Numbered from the stretch's first letter, positions 1 to 6,148 are shown. The stretch: DNA of 8,836 bases from JBBKWQ01 sp037969115 (GCA_037969115.1 JBBKWQ010000391.1:1-8836); one strand, 5' to 3'. Notes: generated by a model from the sequence alone, not told the origin. Numbers and translations are program-made.

Positions 1-68
1 TTCCCGAACCGAGCAACCTCGCGCTCGGCAATCACCCTGTAGTCGTCGAAGCTCTTGTCCGCGGCCAT
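1..68 (-). CDS. N-terminal fragment of an unidentified gene downstream of hpaF
   Basis: Only the first 22 codons are inside the window. They read MAADKSFDDYRVIAEREVAR and then F-G before the sequence runs out. The ATG lies 3 nt past the hpaF stop codon, and a GGAG Shine-Dalgarno overlaps the end of hpaF about 7 nt before the ATG. That spacing makes it the next gene of the same minus-strand operon. The fragment is hydrophilic, with no signal peptide. It is too short to assign to a family. From the neighbourhood it is probably another aromatic-catabolism enzyme or accessory protein, but that is inference only. Confidence 0.7.
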   Translation of the reverse strand, partial: MAADKSFDDYRVIAEREVARFG

Positions 69-71
69 TCG

Positions 72-482
72 TCACTCCGTCTCGTGTTTCGTGTTCTTCG
101 TTTGACGCTCGGCGATGACCGGCCGGAGATTGTTCTTGTTGATGCGAAGGTCCGGGTCGATCTCCTGGAACTCGACACTCAACATGACGTCGCGCTGGGC
201 GTCGCCCAGTGTGCGGTCGAGCGCGGCCATCAACGCGTCGAGCAGCGTGCGCTTCTCCACGGCGGTCCGGCCGGCGCCGAGACGAGCCGTCACGGCGACG
301 AACGCGTTCGCCGGGTCACCGTCGGCGATGGCGTAGTGCTGCCGACCGGCCGCTCTGGTTCTCAGTGCGTCGAGCGGAGCGATGCCGGTGGCCAGTGCCG
401 CGTCATGCACGGCCTCGACCAGGGTGTCGATGTCGACCAGCGCTGCGACGTTGGCCGAGTGTTCGATGATCAGATGAGGCAT
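72..482 (-). CDS. hpaF: 5-carboxymethyl-2-hydroxymuconate delta-isomerase (CHMI, HpaF)
   Basis: This protein of 136 aa belongs to the CHMI branch of the tautomerase superfamily. It converts 5-carboxymethyl-2-hydroxymuconate to its keto isomer in the homoprotocatechuate meta-cleavage pathway, in the cytoplasm. The start MPHLIIEHSAN is the family signature: after Met removal Pro-2 becomes the N-terminal catalytic base. The ADGDPANAFVAVTARLGAGR stretch in the middle matches the conserved ADG...FV.....GAGR block of E. coli HpaF, and the C-terminal half carries the expected NKNN-type segment. It is about 10 residues longer than E. coli HpaF because of a charged tail. It is transcribed divergently from the hpaG-type gene across only 38 bp, and no Shine-Dalgarno precedes its ATG, so the transcript is probably leaderless. 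The pathway assignment is well supported by HpaR and HpaG next door. Confidence 0.9.
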   Translation of the reverse strand: MPHLIIEHSANVAALVDIDTLVEAVHDAALATGIAPLDALRTRAAGRQHYAIADGDPANAFVAVTARLGAGRTAVEKRTLLDALMAALDRTLGDAQRDVMLSVEFQEIDPDLRINKNNLRPVIAERQTKNTKHETE

Positions 483-520
483 TGCGTCACATTATGTAAC
501 ATGTTAAGTATATACGCAAC
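482..520. promoter_or_regulatory. Divergent hpaF / hpaG-type promoters with central palindrome
   Basis: Minus strand: TTGCGT (519-514), a 17-nt spacer, CATAAT (496-491), then 8 nt to the hpaF ATG, which fits a leaderless start. Plus strand: TTGCGT (482-487), a 17-nt spacer, a weaker TAAGTA (505-510) or TATATA (509-514), then the ATG at 521. The layout is almost a mirror image. Neither gene has a Shine-Dalgarno. The promoter boxes are read by eye; the minus-strand one is the more convincing. Confidence 0.6.
493..510. promoter_or_regulatory. Candidate HpaR (MarR) operator
   Basis: An 18-bp imperfect dyad has a perfect 10-bp core, TAACATGTTA (497-506), and overall 7 of 9 arm positions pair. It lies in the spacer between the -35 and -10 boxes of the hpaF promoter and overlaps the opposing promoter, so one bound MarR dimer could block both. 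MarR-family dimers typically bind dyads of this size, and the hpaR-like gene lies 0.9 kb away. Binding itself is inferred. Confidence 0.55.
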
Positions 521-1399
521 ATGAAGTTGCTCAGCTACTCCCACCCCGCCGTACGAGACGGTGCCGACTCGTACGGCGTCGTGACCGGCGAAGGTGTCAT
601 CGACCTCGGCACGAGACTCGGCGACGTGCGCGATCTCTCCGATCTCCTCACCCAGGGCCGGTTGGGTGACGCCAGAGCCATCGCCGAATCCGCCGAACCC
701 TCCGTTGCGCTCGGCGAGATCACCTACCTCCGCACGCTGGCGTCGCCGGGCAAGATCTTCTGCATCGGCGTCAACTACGGCGGACGAAACGCCGAGTACC
801 AGGACGGTCAGGACTCCCCCGACAAGCCGAGTGTCTTCGTGCGCTTCCCCAGTTCGTTCACCGGCCACGAACACGACCTCGTCCGCCCACCCGAGAGTCC
901 ACAGCTCGACTACGAGGGCGAGATCGTCGCCGTCATCGGCACCGGTGGCAGACGCATTCCACGGTCACGGGCGCGCCAGCACATCGCCGGCCTCACCCTC
1001 GGCAACGAGGGCACGATCCGCGACTGGGTCCGCCACGCCAAGTTCAACGTCACGCAGGGGAAGAACTGGGACTCGTCAGGATCGATCGGGCCCTGGATGA
1101 CGACCCTCGACGAGATCGGCGAATTCGAACCGCTGCACCTCACCACGCACGTCAACGGCGAACTCCGACAGGACGACACGCCGGCCACCATGGCGTACCC
1201 CATCGAGTTCCAGATCGAGTACCTCTCCACGTTCTGCACGCTCGAACCCGGCGACATCATCTTCACCGGCACCCCCACCGGGGCCGGCGCCCGCTTCGAG
1301 CCACCGCGTTACCTCGTCCCCGGCGACGTCGTCGAGGTCAGCGTCCCCGAACTCGGCACCCTTCGCAACGGCGTCCGCGACGAACGGGGACGTGCGTGA
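521..1399 (+). CDS. hpaG: FAA-hydrolase-fold enzyme, HpaG-type (OPET decarboxylase / HHDD isomerase)
   Basis: This protein of 292 aa has a small N-terminal domain (about 1-70) and a C-terminal FAH catalytic fold (about 75-288). In this pathway the family decarboxylates 5-oxopent-3-ene-1,2,5-tricarboxylate and isomerises 2-hydroxyhepta-2,4-diene-1,7-dioate. The metal-site motif LDYEGEIVAVIG supplies Glu132 and Glu134. The third ligand, usually Asp about 29 residues later, falls on Glu163 in GNEGTIRDW. Other family blocks are KIFCIGVNYGGR (78-89), NVTQGKNWD (176-184), GSIGPWMTT (187-195) and the GDIIFTGTPTGAG loop (244-256). It is a single-domain protein, unlike the duplicated two-domain HpaG of E. 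coli. It is the first gene of the plus-strand operon, and its TGA overlaps the GTG of hpaR. No Shine-Dalgarno precedes the ATG. The fold is certain; the exact substrate rests on the neighbours. Confidence 0.85.
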   Translation: MKLLSYSHPAVRDGADSYGVVTGEGVIDLGTRLGDVRDLSDLLTQGRLGDARAIAESAEPSVALGEITYLRTLASPGKIFCIGVNYGGRNAEYQDGQDSPDKPSVFVRFPSSFTGHEHDLVRPPESPQLDYEGEIVAVIGTGGRRIPRSRARQHIAGLTLGNEGTIRDWVRHAKFNVTQGKNWDSSGSIGPWMTTLDEIGEFEPLHLTTHVNGELRQDDTPATMAYPIEFQIEYLSTFCTLEPGDIIFTGTPTGAGARFEPPRYLVPGDVVEVSVPELGTLRNGVRDERGRA

Positions 1400-1884
1400 C
1401 CGGTTCGACCCAGACATCCGGCGCCACGGCGACGACACCACGACCCTCCGGATTGCGCAGCTTCGACGAGTCGCTCCCGATGGCCCTGCTGCGCGCTCGC
1501 GAAGCCGTGATGCGCCAGTTCCGCCCGATCCTCACCGAGCACGACGTCACCGAACAGCAGTGGCGGGTGCTGCGCGCACTCCACGATGCCGACGAACCGT
1601 TGTCGGTCGGTGAACTCGCCGACCGCACGTACCTCCTCGGGCCGAGCCTGTCGCGCATGCTCGTCGCACTCGAAGCCCGGTCGCTGATCCTTCGCCGGGC
1701 CGCCGACGACGCACGACGGAGCGAAATCGTCATCGCGCCCGGCGGCCGGGACGTCGTCGCCGCGGTGGCTCCGCAGAGCGAGGCGGCTTACACCGCGATC
1801 GACGAACAACTCGACCCCGGCGAGCTCGATCATCTGTACGAGCTCCTCGCCAAGATCACCACCACACGAGACATCGACCGATGA
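1396..1884 (+). CDS. hpaR: MarR-family repressor, HpaR-like
   Basis: This is a 162-aa winged-helix regulator of the MarR family. Residues 27-62 (LPMALLRAREAVMRQFRPIL, then TEHDVTEQQWRVLRAL) follow E. coli HpaR (IALLQAREAAMSYFRPIV...NLTEQQWRIVR) closely. The recognition helix region LLGPSLSRMLVALEARSLI and the wing RRAADDARRSEIVI follow. HpaR represses the homoprotocatechuate meta operon and is released by pathway intermediates. The GTG start at 1396 overlaps the upstream TGA (GTGA) and has a GGGGA Shine-Dalgarno 5 nt upstream. It gives a Thr/Ser-rich N-terminal extension of about 25 residues relative to E. coli HpaR. The likely operator is the dyad at 493-510, which would make this repressor autoregulated, since its own operon begins there. 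Confidence 0.9.
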   Translation: MTGSTQTSGATATTPRPSGLRSFDESLPMALLRAREAVMRQFRPILTEHDVTEQQWRVLRALHDADEPLSVGELADRTYLLGPSLSRMLVALEARSLILRRAADDARRSEIVIAPGGRDVVAAVAPQSEAAYTAIDEQLDPGELDHLYELLAKITTTRDIDR

Positions 1885-1894
1885 GAGGTGTTCG

Positions 1895-2257
1895 ATGAGT
1901 CTGTACGCGGTACAGAAATTCCTGTTCGACATCAACCGCACCGAAGCGCTGCAGCGGGCCTACCGGGCCGATCGGCGTGGTGTTCTCGAACCGTACGACC
2001 TCACTGCCGAAGAGACCGAAGCGCTGGTCGGCCCCGACATCGGACTGCTGTTCCACCTCGGCGTCAACGGCCAGATCCTCATGCACTTCGCCGCCTTCCA
2101 CCAGATTGCCTGGGCCGACTACCTCCAACAGATGCGCGACGGAATCACCACACACGGTCCCGTACGTGAAGGGGTCTACGCAATGACGACCGACCCCACC
2201 ACCGTCTTGATCGACAACACCGACAACACCGACAACACAGGAACGGAGACCGGCTGA
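1895..2257 (+). CDS. LigA-like small (alpha) subunit of a class III extradiol dioxygenase
   Basis: This 120-aa, mostly helical protein resembles the alpha subunit of protocatechuate 4,5-dioxygenase (LigA). The family pattern is visible in VQKFLFDINRTEALQRAY (6-23), the linker YDLTAEETEALVGPDIGLLF (34-53) and LGVNGQILMHFAAF (55-68). The alpha subunit has no metal ligands; in LigAB it packs over the active site of beta. The start is ATG 1895, with GAGAGGTG just upstream. The gene begins 10 nt after hpaR ends, and its TGA overlaps the ATG of the beta-subunit gene by one base, indicating translational coupling. The C-terminus is odd: residues 108-115 read DNTDNTDN, encoded by a 9-bp tandem repeat, and look like a disordered tail. 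The substrate is inferred from context to be homoprotocatechuate rather than protocatechuate. Confidence 0.82.
   Translation: MSLYAVQKFLFDINRTEALQRAYRADRRGVLEPYDLTAEETEALVGPDIGLLFHLGVNGQILMHFAAFHQIAWADYLQQMRDGITTHGPVREGVYAMTTDPTTVLIDNTDNTDNTGTETG
2213..2239 (+). repeat. Three 9-bp tandem repeats (gacaacacc) in the LigA-like tail
   Basis: The unit gacaacacc occurs at 2213-2221 and 2222-2230, and again with a final-base change at 2231-2239. It encodes Asp-Asn-Thr three times near the C-terminus of the small subunit. It is in frame, so copy-number change would only lengthen or shorten the tail. Confidence 0.9.
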
Positions 2258-3075
2258 TGTCGCTCGTCTTTGCCGGCGTGTGCAGCCACGCCCCCGGAAT
2301 CACCGGACGCGCCGACCAGGCCGATCCGCAGGTACGCGCCGACTTCTACGCCGCGTTCGACGCAATGCGCGAGTCGCTCGAAGCGGCGCGGCCCGACGCG
2401 CTCGTCATCATCGCTGCCGAACACTTCGCCAACTTCTTCATGGACAACATGCCGTCCTTCGCCATCGGCATGGCCGACGCCTACCGCGGGCCGATCGAGG
2501 ATCCCGATTGGCTGGCCATCGACAAGGTGTCGGTGCCCGGCAACCGCGAACTCTCCGGCCGCTTCATCTCCGAGGTCATGCAGACCAGCGACGTCTCCTA
2601 CGCCGAAGAATGGAGCTTCGATCACGGCATCATGGTGCCGCTCCACTTCCTCACGCCCAGGTACGACCTCCCCGTCATCCCCGCGAACATCAACTGCCAG
2701 GGTCCGCCGCTCGCCCCGCTCCACCGCGCGTGGCAGTTCGGTGAATCGATTCGACGCGCCGCCGACGCTGTCCCCGAACGCATCGCCGTCGTCGGGACGG
2801 GTGGGATCTCACATTGGCCTGCGACGCCCGACTCCGGAAAGATCAACGAGGCCTGGGACCGAGACTTCCTCGACCGTTGGGCCCGCAACGACCGCGACTC
2901 CCTCCTCGACTACGACGACCTCACGGTCTACGCCGACGCCGGGCAGGGAGGCTTCGAGATCCGCACGTTCCTGGCGGTCAGCGGGGCCGCGTCCGGCGCG
3001 CCGGGCACCGTCCACTTCTATGCGCCGATCCCCATCTTCGCGGTCGGCTGCACCGTCGCGACATACGCAGTCTGA
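2257..3075 (+). CDS. LigB-like catalytic (beta) subunit of a class III extradiol dioxygenase
   Basis: This protein of 272 aa has the LigB fold. All expected active-site residues are present. Fe(II) ligands are His11 (VCSHAPG), His56 (AAEHFANFF) and Glu234 (GGFEIRTF). The second-sphere catalytic histidines are His123 (FDHGIMVP) and His186 (GISHWPA). The enzyme opens a catechol-type ring next to the hydroxyls using O2 in the cytoplasm. With HpaF, HpaG and HpaR beside it, the likely substrate is 3,4-dihydroxyphenylacetate, giving 5-carboxymethyl-2-hydroxymuconate semialdehyde. However, E. coli HpaD, which does this, is a single-subunit class III enzyme, and known Gram-positive versions are vicinal-oxygen-chelate proteins, so a LigAB-type pair here is unusual. 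A protocatechuate- or gallate-type substrate cannot be excluded. It is the last gene of the operon; a hairpin follows the stop directly. Confidence 0.88.
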   Translation: MSLVFAGVCSHAPGITGRADQADPQVRADFYAAFDAMRESLEAARPDALVIIAAEHFANFFMDNMPSFAIGMADAYRGPIEDPDWLAIDKVSVPGNRELSGRFISEVMQTSDVSYAEEWSFDHGIMVPLHFLTPRYDLPVIPANINCQGPPLAPLHRAWQFGESIRRAADAVPERIAVVGTGGISHWPATPDSGKINEAWDRDFLDRWARNDRDSLLDYDDLTVYADAGQGGFEIRTFLAVSGAASGAPGTVHFYAPIPIFAVGCTVATYAV

Positions 3076-3076
3076 G

Positions 3077-3095
3077 CGACCGCAGCTCGCGGTCG
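3077..3095 (+). terminator. Hairpin right after the dioxygenase operon
   Basis: A 7-bp perfect stem, CGACCGC (3077-3083) and GCGGTCG (3089-3095), flanks a 5-nt loop and starts one base after the stop codon. No T-run follows, so it is not a classical intrinsic terminator. In high-GC actinobacteria such stems may still act as terminators or 3'-end stabilisers. The rest of the convergent gap to 3228 holds only a second short dyad, GATCGC-G-GCGATC at 3172-3184. Confidence 0.35.
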
Positions 3096-3228
3096 GGGGT
3101 GCCAGTCCCGGTCGACGTACGGCGACGGTCGGCCATGTCGGGCCACTCGCGTTCTCGCAGATCTGACGAACGATCGCGGCGATCATCGGCCTGCGTTGAT
3201 CGCCTCGCGTTCGCTCAACAGGGCGCGC

Positions 3229-3840
3229 TCAGCCGGCCAGCATCGCTTGCATCTGGGCGATCTCACCCTCCTGTGCACTGATGATCCGGTCGGCGAGTGC
3301 GAGCACGTCGGCGTCGGAGCCGTTCGCCTTCACCGTCTCGGCTTGGGCGATCGCACCCTGGTGATGGGCGATCATCATCGTCGCCCACGCCGTAGCGAAG
3401 TCCGGGCCGGACAATGATGTGAGCGAGGCCATCTGATCCTCGGTCATCATGCCGTCCATACCCTCCATGCCGGACACGTCGTCCATACCCTCCATGCCGG
3501 ACATCTCCATCGGCTGACCCCAGGTCTGCAACCATTCCGTCATCATCTCGATCTCGGGATCTTGCGCGTCTCGGATCGCCGCCGCCAAACCCTGAATTTC
3601 GGCGCTGGCTCCGGAGTCGGTGTCGATCGCGATGGAGGCCATCTCGACTGCTTGCGCGTGATGCGGAATCATTCCCTGGGCAAAGACGACATCGGCGTCG
3701 TTGAAGTTTGCATCAGTGGGAGCGGCTGTGGGTTCGGATGGCGCAGGCTCCTGTGAACCGGCATCGCTGGTGCCGCATGCGCTCAGCAGCAGCATCCCGG
3801 CGACCGTGATGATCGCTACCGGGCGAATGAACTTGTACAT
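3229..3840 (-). CDS. DUF305 lipoprotein with Met-rich loop, probably copper-binding
   Basis: This is a 203-aa exported protein. Residues 1-22 form a lipoprotein signal ending in the lipobox LLSAC, with Cys22 as the lipidation site, followed by a Ser/Pro/Ala-rich spacer. The DUF305 domain (about 46-203) is a ferritin-like helical fold. Its two paired-His motifs are GMIPHHAQAVEMA (His60, His61) and MMIAHHQGAIAQA (His159, His160). Between them residues 111-132 are rich in Met (PMEMSGMEGMD, then a second SGMEGMDGMM), which suggests Cu(I) binding. DUF305 proteins are common in copper-resistance loci; the biochemical role of this one is not established. It has its own promoter region and a GAAAGAG Shine-Dalgarno about 10 nt before the ATG. 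It is convergent with the dioxygenase operon and carries a TACGACA-type site upstream, shared with the rest of the copper module. Confidence 0.85.
   Translation of the reverse strand: MYKFIRPVAIITVAGMLLLSACGTSDAGSQEPAPSEPTAAPTDANFNDADVVFAQGMIPHHAQAVEMASIAIDTDSGASAEIQGLAAAIRDAQDPEIEMMTEWLQTWGQPMEMSGMEGMDDVSGMEGMDGMMTEDQMASLTSLSGPDFATAWATMMIAHHQGAIAQAETVKANGSDADVLALADRIISAQEGEIAQMQAMLAG
3453..3503 (-). repeat. Direct repeat of 24 bp, period 27 bp, in the DUF305 Met-rich loop
   Basis: An identical 24-bp segment occurs at 3453-3476 and 3480-3503, separated by 3 bp. Each copy covers the codons for SGMEGMD, so the Met motif is duplicated in frame (period 9 codons). The near-perfect DNA identity indicates a recent duplication. 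Confidence 0.9.
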
Positions 3841-3864
3841 ACTGATGGATCTCTTTCTCGAACA

Positions 3865-3903
3865 CTACGAGCCACGGAATCGTAGCTACGACAAACTGTA
3901 AGA
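3865..3903. promoter_or_regulatory. DUF305 promoter region with BlaI-type operator(s)
   Basis: On the plus strand TACGACA-AAC-TGTAAGA lies at 3887-3903. The left heptamer is identical to those at the other three copper promoters, and its core ACA-N3-TGT is palindromic. Two more dyads overlap: the perfect 12-bp TCGTAGCTACGA (3880-3891) and CTACGA-N9-TCGTAG (3865-3885). This cluster sits 25-63 bp upstream of the DUF305 start codon. I could not pick a convincing -35/-10 pair. Confidence 0.55.
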
Positions 3904-4027
3904 GGTCGTGAGTCCGAATTGTCGGCAGGCCACGTGGGCGTCGACATCGAAGTCGATACGTTCCGCGTCGAGCGAGTGTCCGATCCGGGGAGATGAATCA
4001 CCGGTCGTGACCGTCACCGCGTCGTGG

Positions 4028-5659
4028 CTATGCGGCTGCGGCGACGAGCCAGGCGGTCACGCAGACGACGAAGACGAGCATGATCGCCTCGGCGGTGACC
4101 GTACTGCGCAACTCTGCGAGCAGTTCGGGCGACTCGGGGTCGGACTCGAGTGCCGGCAGGAGCCGAAAGTGGTTGTACGCGCCGCCGATCATGGCGAGAC
4201 CGACGGCTGCGGTCTTCAGCAGCAGAATTTTGCCCCACGTCGTTCCGGTGAGTTCGCCGAACGAGTCGAGCACGAAGAAGGCCATCATGCCGCCGGCCGC
4301 CACCACCGACGCCAGAGCGACAGTGGCCACCCTCGAAAATCGCACGACCAGTTCGACGACACGCATCGGCCGACCCGATCGGTAGCGGCCCCAGATGACT
4401 GCTGCCATCATGACGACACCGCCGACCCAGACTGCGCCGGCTGCGACGTGGATGCTGTTGACGAGAGCGTGCAGCGGACGGAAGCCCTTGCTCACGGTGT
4501 GACCGTCGAACCAGAACGAGGCCAGGATCATCAGGGTGCCACCGAACGCCGGCCACGATCGCGCATCGGGCGCCCATCGCACGATCGGCGCGCTGTCAGC
4601 GCGTTTTGCCTGCCGTGGTGCGACGTCCTCGACCACAGCCGCTGAGAGGGAACGGGCGATCGGAGCTCGACGCGTCGGATTCTGGATCCGCCCGCGTGAG
4701 ATCGTGCCGGCGAGGCCGACGGCGAGGCCAACGCCGCCGACGATGCGCAGGATCGTCGCGAACCCTTGCGCTGTCGACCAGTTCGAGACGAGTGACTGGT
4801 CGCCGAGTCGGGAGACCCCGACGTACTCGATGACGGCCCCGACCACGATGACGATGCCGAGGACCCGGACCGCCGAAACTGCCTGGCGAACCTCGTCACG
4901 GCGCCCGCGCAGCGCCGTCGCGACGAACGCGAGTGCACCAAGGCCGATAGCGACGCCGAGGAAGCCGACCAGGCGCCCGACGGTGGCTGTGGTTTCGCCG
5001 GATGCGCTGTTGTCGACGGCCAAGAACTCGTCGAGCGAAGGTGCCGGCGCCGCCGCGGCGGCACCGGCTGTTTCGGCAGTTGGCTCGGCTGCCGCGGGTG
5101 GTTCCGCTTCGTCGCTCACGACGACGGCCGCCGAGTCGTCGGTCGCCGGGGGTACCTCTTCTGCTTGTGCGACCGGTGCGCTCGTCGGTGCCGGCTCGAC
5201 AGCCGTCACGGGGGCTGTTGTCGGTGGGACGGTCGTTGCAGCGGGTGCATTCACGGTGAAGGAGAAGGCACCATCGATCGGGTGTGCGTCTGCGGCTTGG
5301 ACGTTCCAGCGGATGCCGACCTGGCCGCCCGTGAGTGGAGGATCGAAGCGGATGGAGAACAGCTTGTTGTCGAGTGTCTCGACGACTGCTGGTTCCTGCA
5401 GGACACCATCGGCGGTGAGGGCAACGAATTCGTCACCGACCGGGGTGGCTTCGCCGGTGAAGACGATCGTGACGAGTTCGACAGGCTCGTCGATCGCCGC
5501 TCCGGCGCTCGGCGTCGATGACTCGAAGCCCGTGTGAGCACGAGCGATACCCGGGCCGACGACGGACACGCCGAGTGCCAGCAACACGGCGGCGATTGCG
5601 GAGATGCGACGGTGAGATGCGGGGCGCGGCAGATCCAAGTGAGGTGTGCTCGCCGACAT
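4028..5659 (-). CDS. copCD: CopC-CopD fusion copper resistance/uptake membrane protein
   Basis: This 543-aa protein has three parts. Residues 1-41 are a signal peptide ending ARA, so cleavage would leave His42 (HTGFESSTP) as the new N-terminus, the typical Cu(II)-binding His of CopC. The CopC beta-barrel runs to about 136 and includes the conserved ADAHPIDG motif with His126. A long Ala/Pro/Thr/Glu linker (about 137-215) leads to a CopD membrane domain (about 225-543) with roughly eight hydrophobic segments, including HVAAGAVWVGGV (404-415) and YNHFRLLP (495-502). CopC binds copper outside the membrane and CopD is thought to pass it across. The frame stays open upstream, but ATG 5659 places the signal peptide correctly, and TAGAAT lies 8 nt before it with GTGGCA 17 nt further up, so the mRNA is probably leaderless. 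It is divergent from the rhodanese gene. Confidence 0.9.
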   Translation of the reverse strand: MSASTPHLDLPRPASHRRISAIAAVLLALGVSVVGPGIARAHTGFESSTPSAGAAIDEPVELVTIVFTGEATPVGDEFVALTADGVLQEPAVVETLDNKLFSIRFDPPLTGGQVGIRWNVQAADAHPIDGAFSFTVNAPAATTVPPTTAPVTAVEPAPTSAPVAQAEEVPPATDDSAAVVVSDEAEPPAAAEPTAETAGAAAAAPAPSLDEFLAVDNSASGETTATVGRLVGFLGVAIGLGALAFVATALRGRRDEVRQAVSAVRVLGIVIVVGAVIEYVGVSRLGDQSLVSNWSTAQGFATILRIVGGVGLAVGLAGTISRGRIQNPTRRAPIARSLSAAVVEDVAPRQAKRADSAPIVRWAPDARSWPAFGGTLMILASFWFDGHTVSKGFRPLHALVNSIHVAAGAVWVGGVVMMAAVIWGRYRSGRPMRVVELVVRFSRVATVALASVVAAGGMMAFFVLDSFGELTGTTWGKILLLKTAAVGLAMIGGAYNHFRLLPALESDPESPELLAELRSTVTAEAIMLVFVVCVTAWLVAAAA

Positions 5660-5696
5660 GGCCAGATATTCTACGATGGCATGTCGTATCTGCCAC
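5660..5696. promoter_or_regulatory. Divergent copCD / rhodanese promoter with BlaI-type operator
   Basis: Only 21 bp separate the two ATGs. Toward copCD: GTGGCA (5696-5691), a 17-nt spacer, TAGAAT (5673-5668), then 8 nt to the ATG. Toward the rhodanese: TATTCT (5667-5672), then 8 nt to the ATG at 5681, with no clear -35. The dyad TACGATGGCATGTCGTA (5672-5688), on the minus strand TACGACA-TGC-CATCGTA, has perfect 5-bp arms. It fills the copCD spacer and covers the rhodanese start codon. No Shine-Dalgarno is present on either side. Confidence 0.6.
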
Positions 5697-6148
5697 GCCG
5701 CCGTCGTTTGCGCCCACTGGTTGTGACATCGGTCGCGCTCGTCGGACTCACCACCTTCGGCTGTGCCGGATCCGACGAACCGGCGTCTCCAGCGGTCACG
5801 GCGAGTTCCGTCGATGCAGGCGCGCTGCTTTCCGCTGCCGATTTCGGTTCGTTCATCGATGAGCATCCCGAAGTGCCGCTGATCAACGTGCACGTGCCGT
5901 ACGAGGGCCATATCGACGGAACCGACGCCTTCATTGCGTTCGATTCGATCCTCGAGTCGAACGAACTACCCTCGGATCGGTCCGCTCCGATCGCGTTGTA
6001 TTGCCGATCCGGGAACATGTCAGCCCAGGCCACCGCGGACCTGGCGCAAGCCGGGTACACGAACGTCGTGGACCTCGAAGGCGGCATGAATGCTTGGACG
6101 GCGAATGGTGGGGCGCTGCTCGATGATCCGATGATCGTCGACGGCTGA
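5681..6148 (+). CDS. Exported rhodanese-domain lipoprotein
   Basis: This protein is 155 aa. An Arg-rich n-region (MSYLPRRRRLRP) and a hydrophobic stretch end at TTFGC, with Cys28 as the probable lipidation site (the lipobox is imperfect, with Phe at -2). A rhodanese domain (about 50-145) follows. It contains LINVHVPYEGHIDGTDAFI (68-86), the active-site loop YCRSGNMSA with Cys108, and GYTNVVDLEGGMNAW (125-139). Such domains carry a persulfide on the active-site Cys; outside the cell the acceptor is unknown. ATG 5681 was chosen because it directly precedes the signal peptide; the frame is open to 5534 but that part is antisense to copCD. It shares a 21-bp promoter with copCD and its start codon overlaps the operator, so co-regulation with copper genes is likely. 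A role in thiol/sulfur chemistry during copper stress is inference. Confidence 0.85.
   Translation: MSYLPRRRRLRPLVVTSVALVGLTTFGCAGSDEPASPAVTASSVDAGALLSAADFGSFIDEHPEVPLINVHVPYEGHIDGTDAFIAFDSILESNELPSDRSAPIALYCRSGNMSAQATADLAQAGYTNVVDLEGGMNAWTANGGALLDDPMIVDG

Noticed and set aside
2270..3166. A 298-codon plus-strand frame overlapping the LigB-like gene
   Set aside because: Its composition is almost only Ser, Arg, Pro and Thr, typical of an out-of-frame shadow; the LigB frame has all active-site residues.
3172..3184. GATCGC-G-GCGATC dyad as a terminator between the convergent genes
   Set aside because: The one-base centre cannot form a stable loop without losing pairs, and no T-run follows on either strand.
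3908..5537. Several long plus-strand open frames opposite copCD
   Set aside because: They are Arg/Ser/Pro-rich shadow frames of GC-rich DNA; the minus-strand frame has clear CopC and CopD motifs.
5534..5680. Upstream extension of the rhodanese frame
   Set aside because: It overlaps the copCD signal-peptide region on the other strand and places the Arg-rich signal peptide internally; ATG 5681 fits an exported protein.
5660..5911. Upstream extension of the copCD reading frame to an ATG at 5911
   Set aside because: The extension is hydrophilic, antisense to the rhodanese gene, and would bury the signal peptide 84 residues in. ATG 5659 gives a normal CopC start and a -10 box 8 nt upstream.
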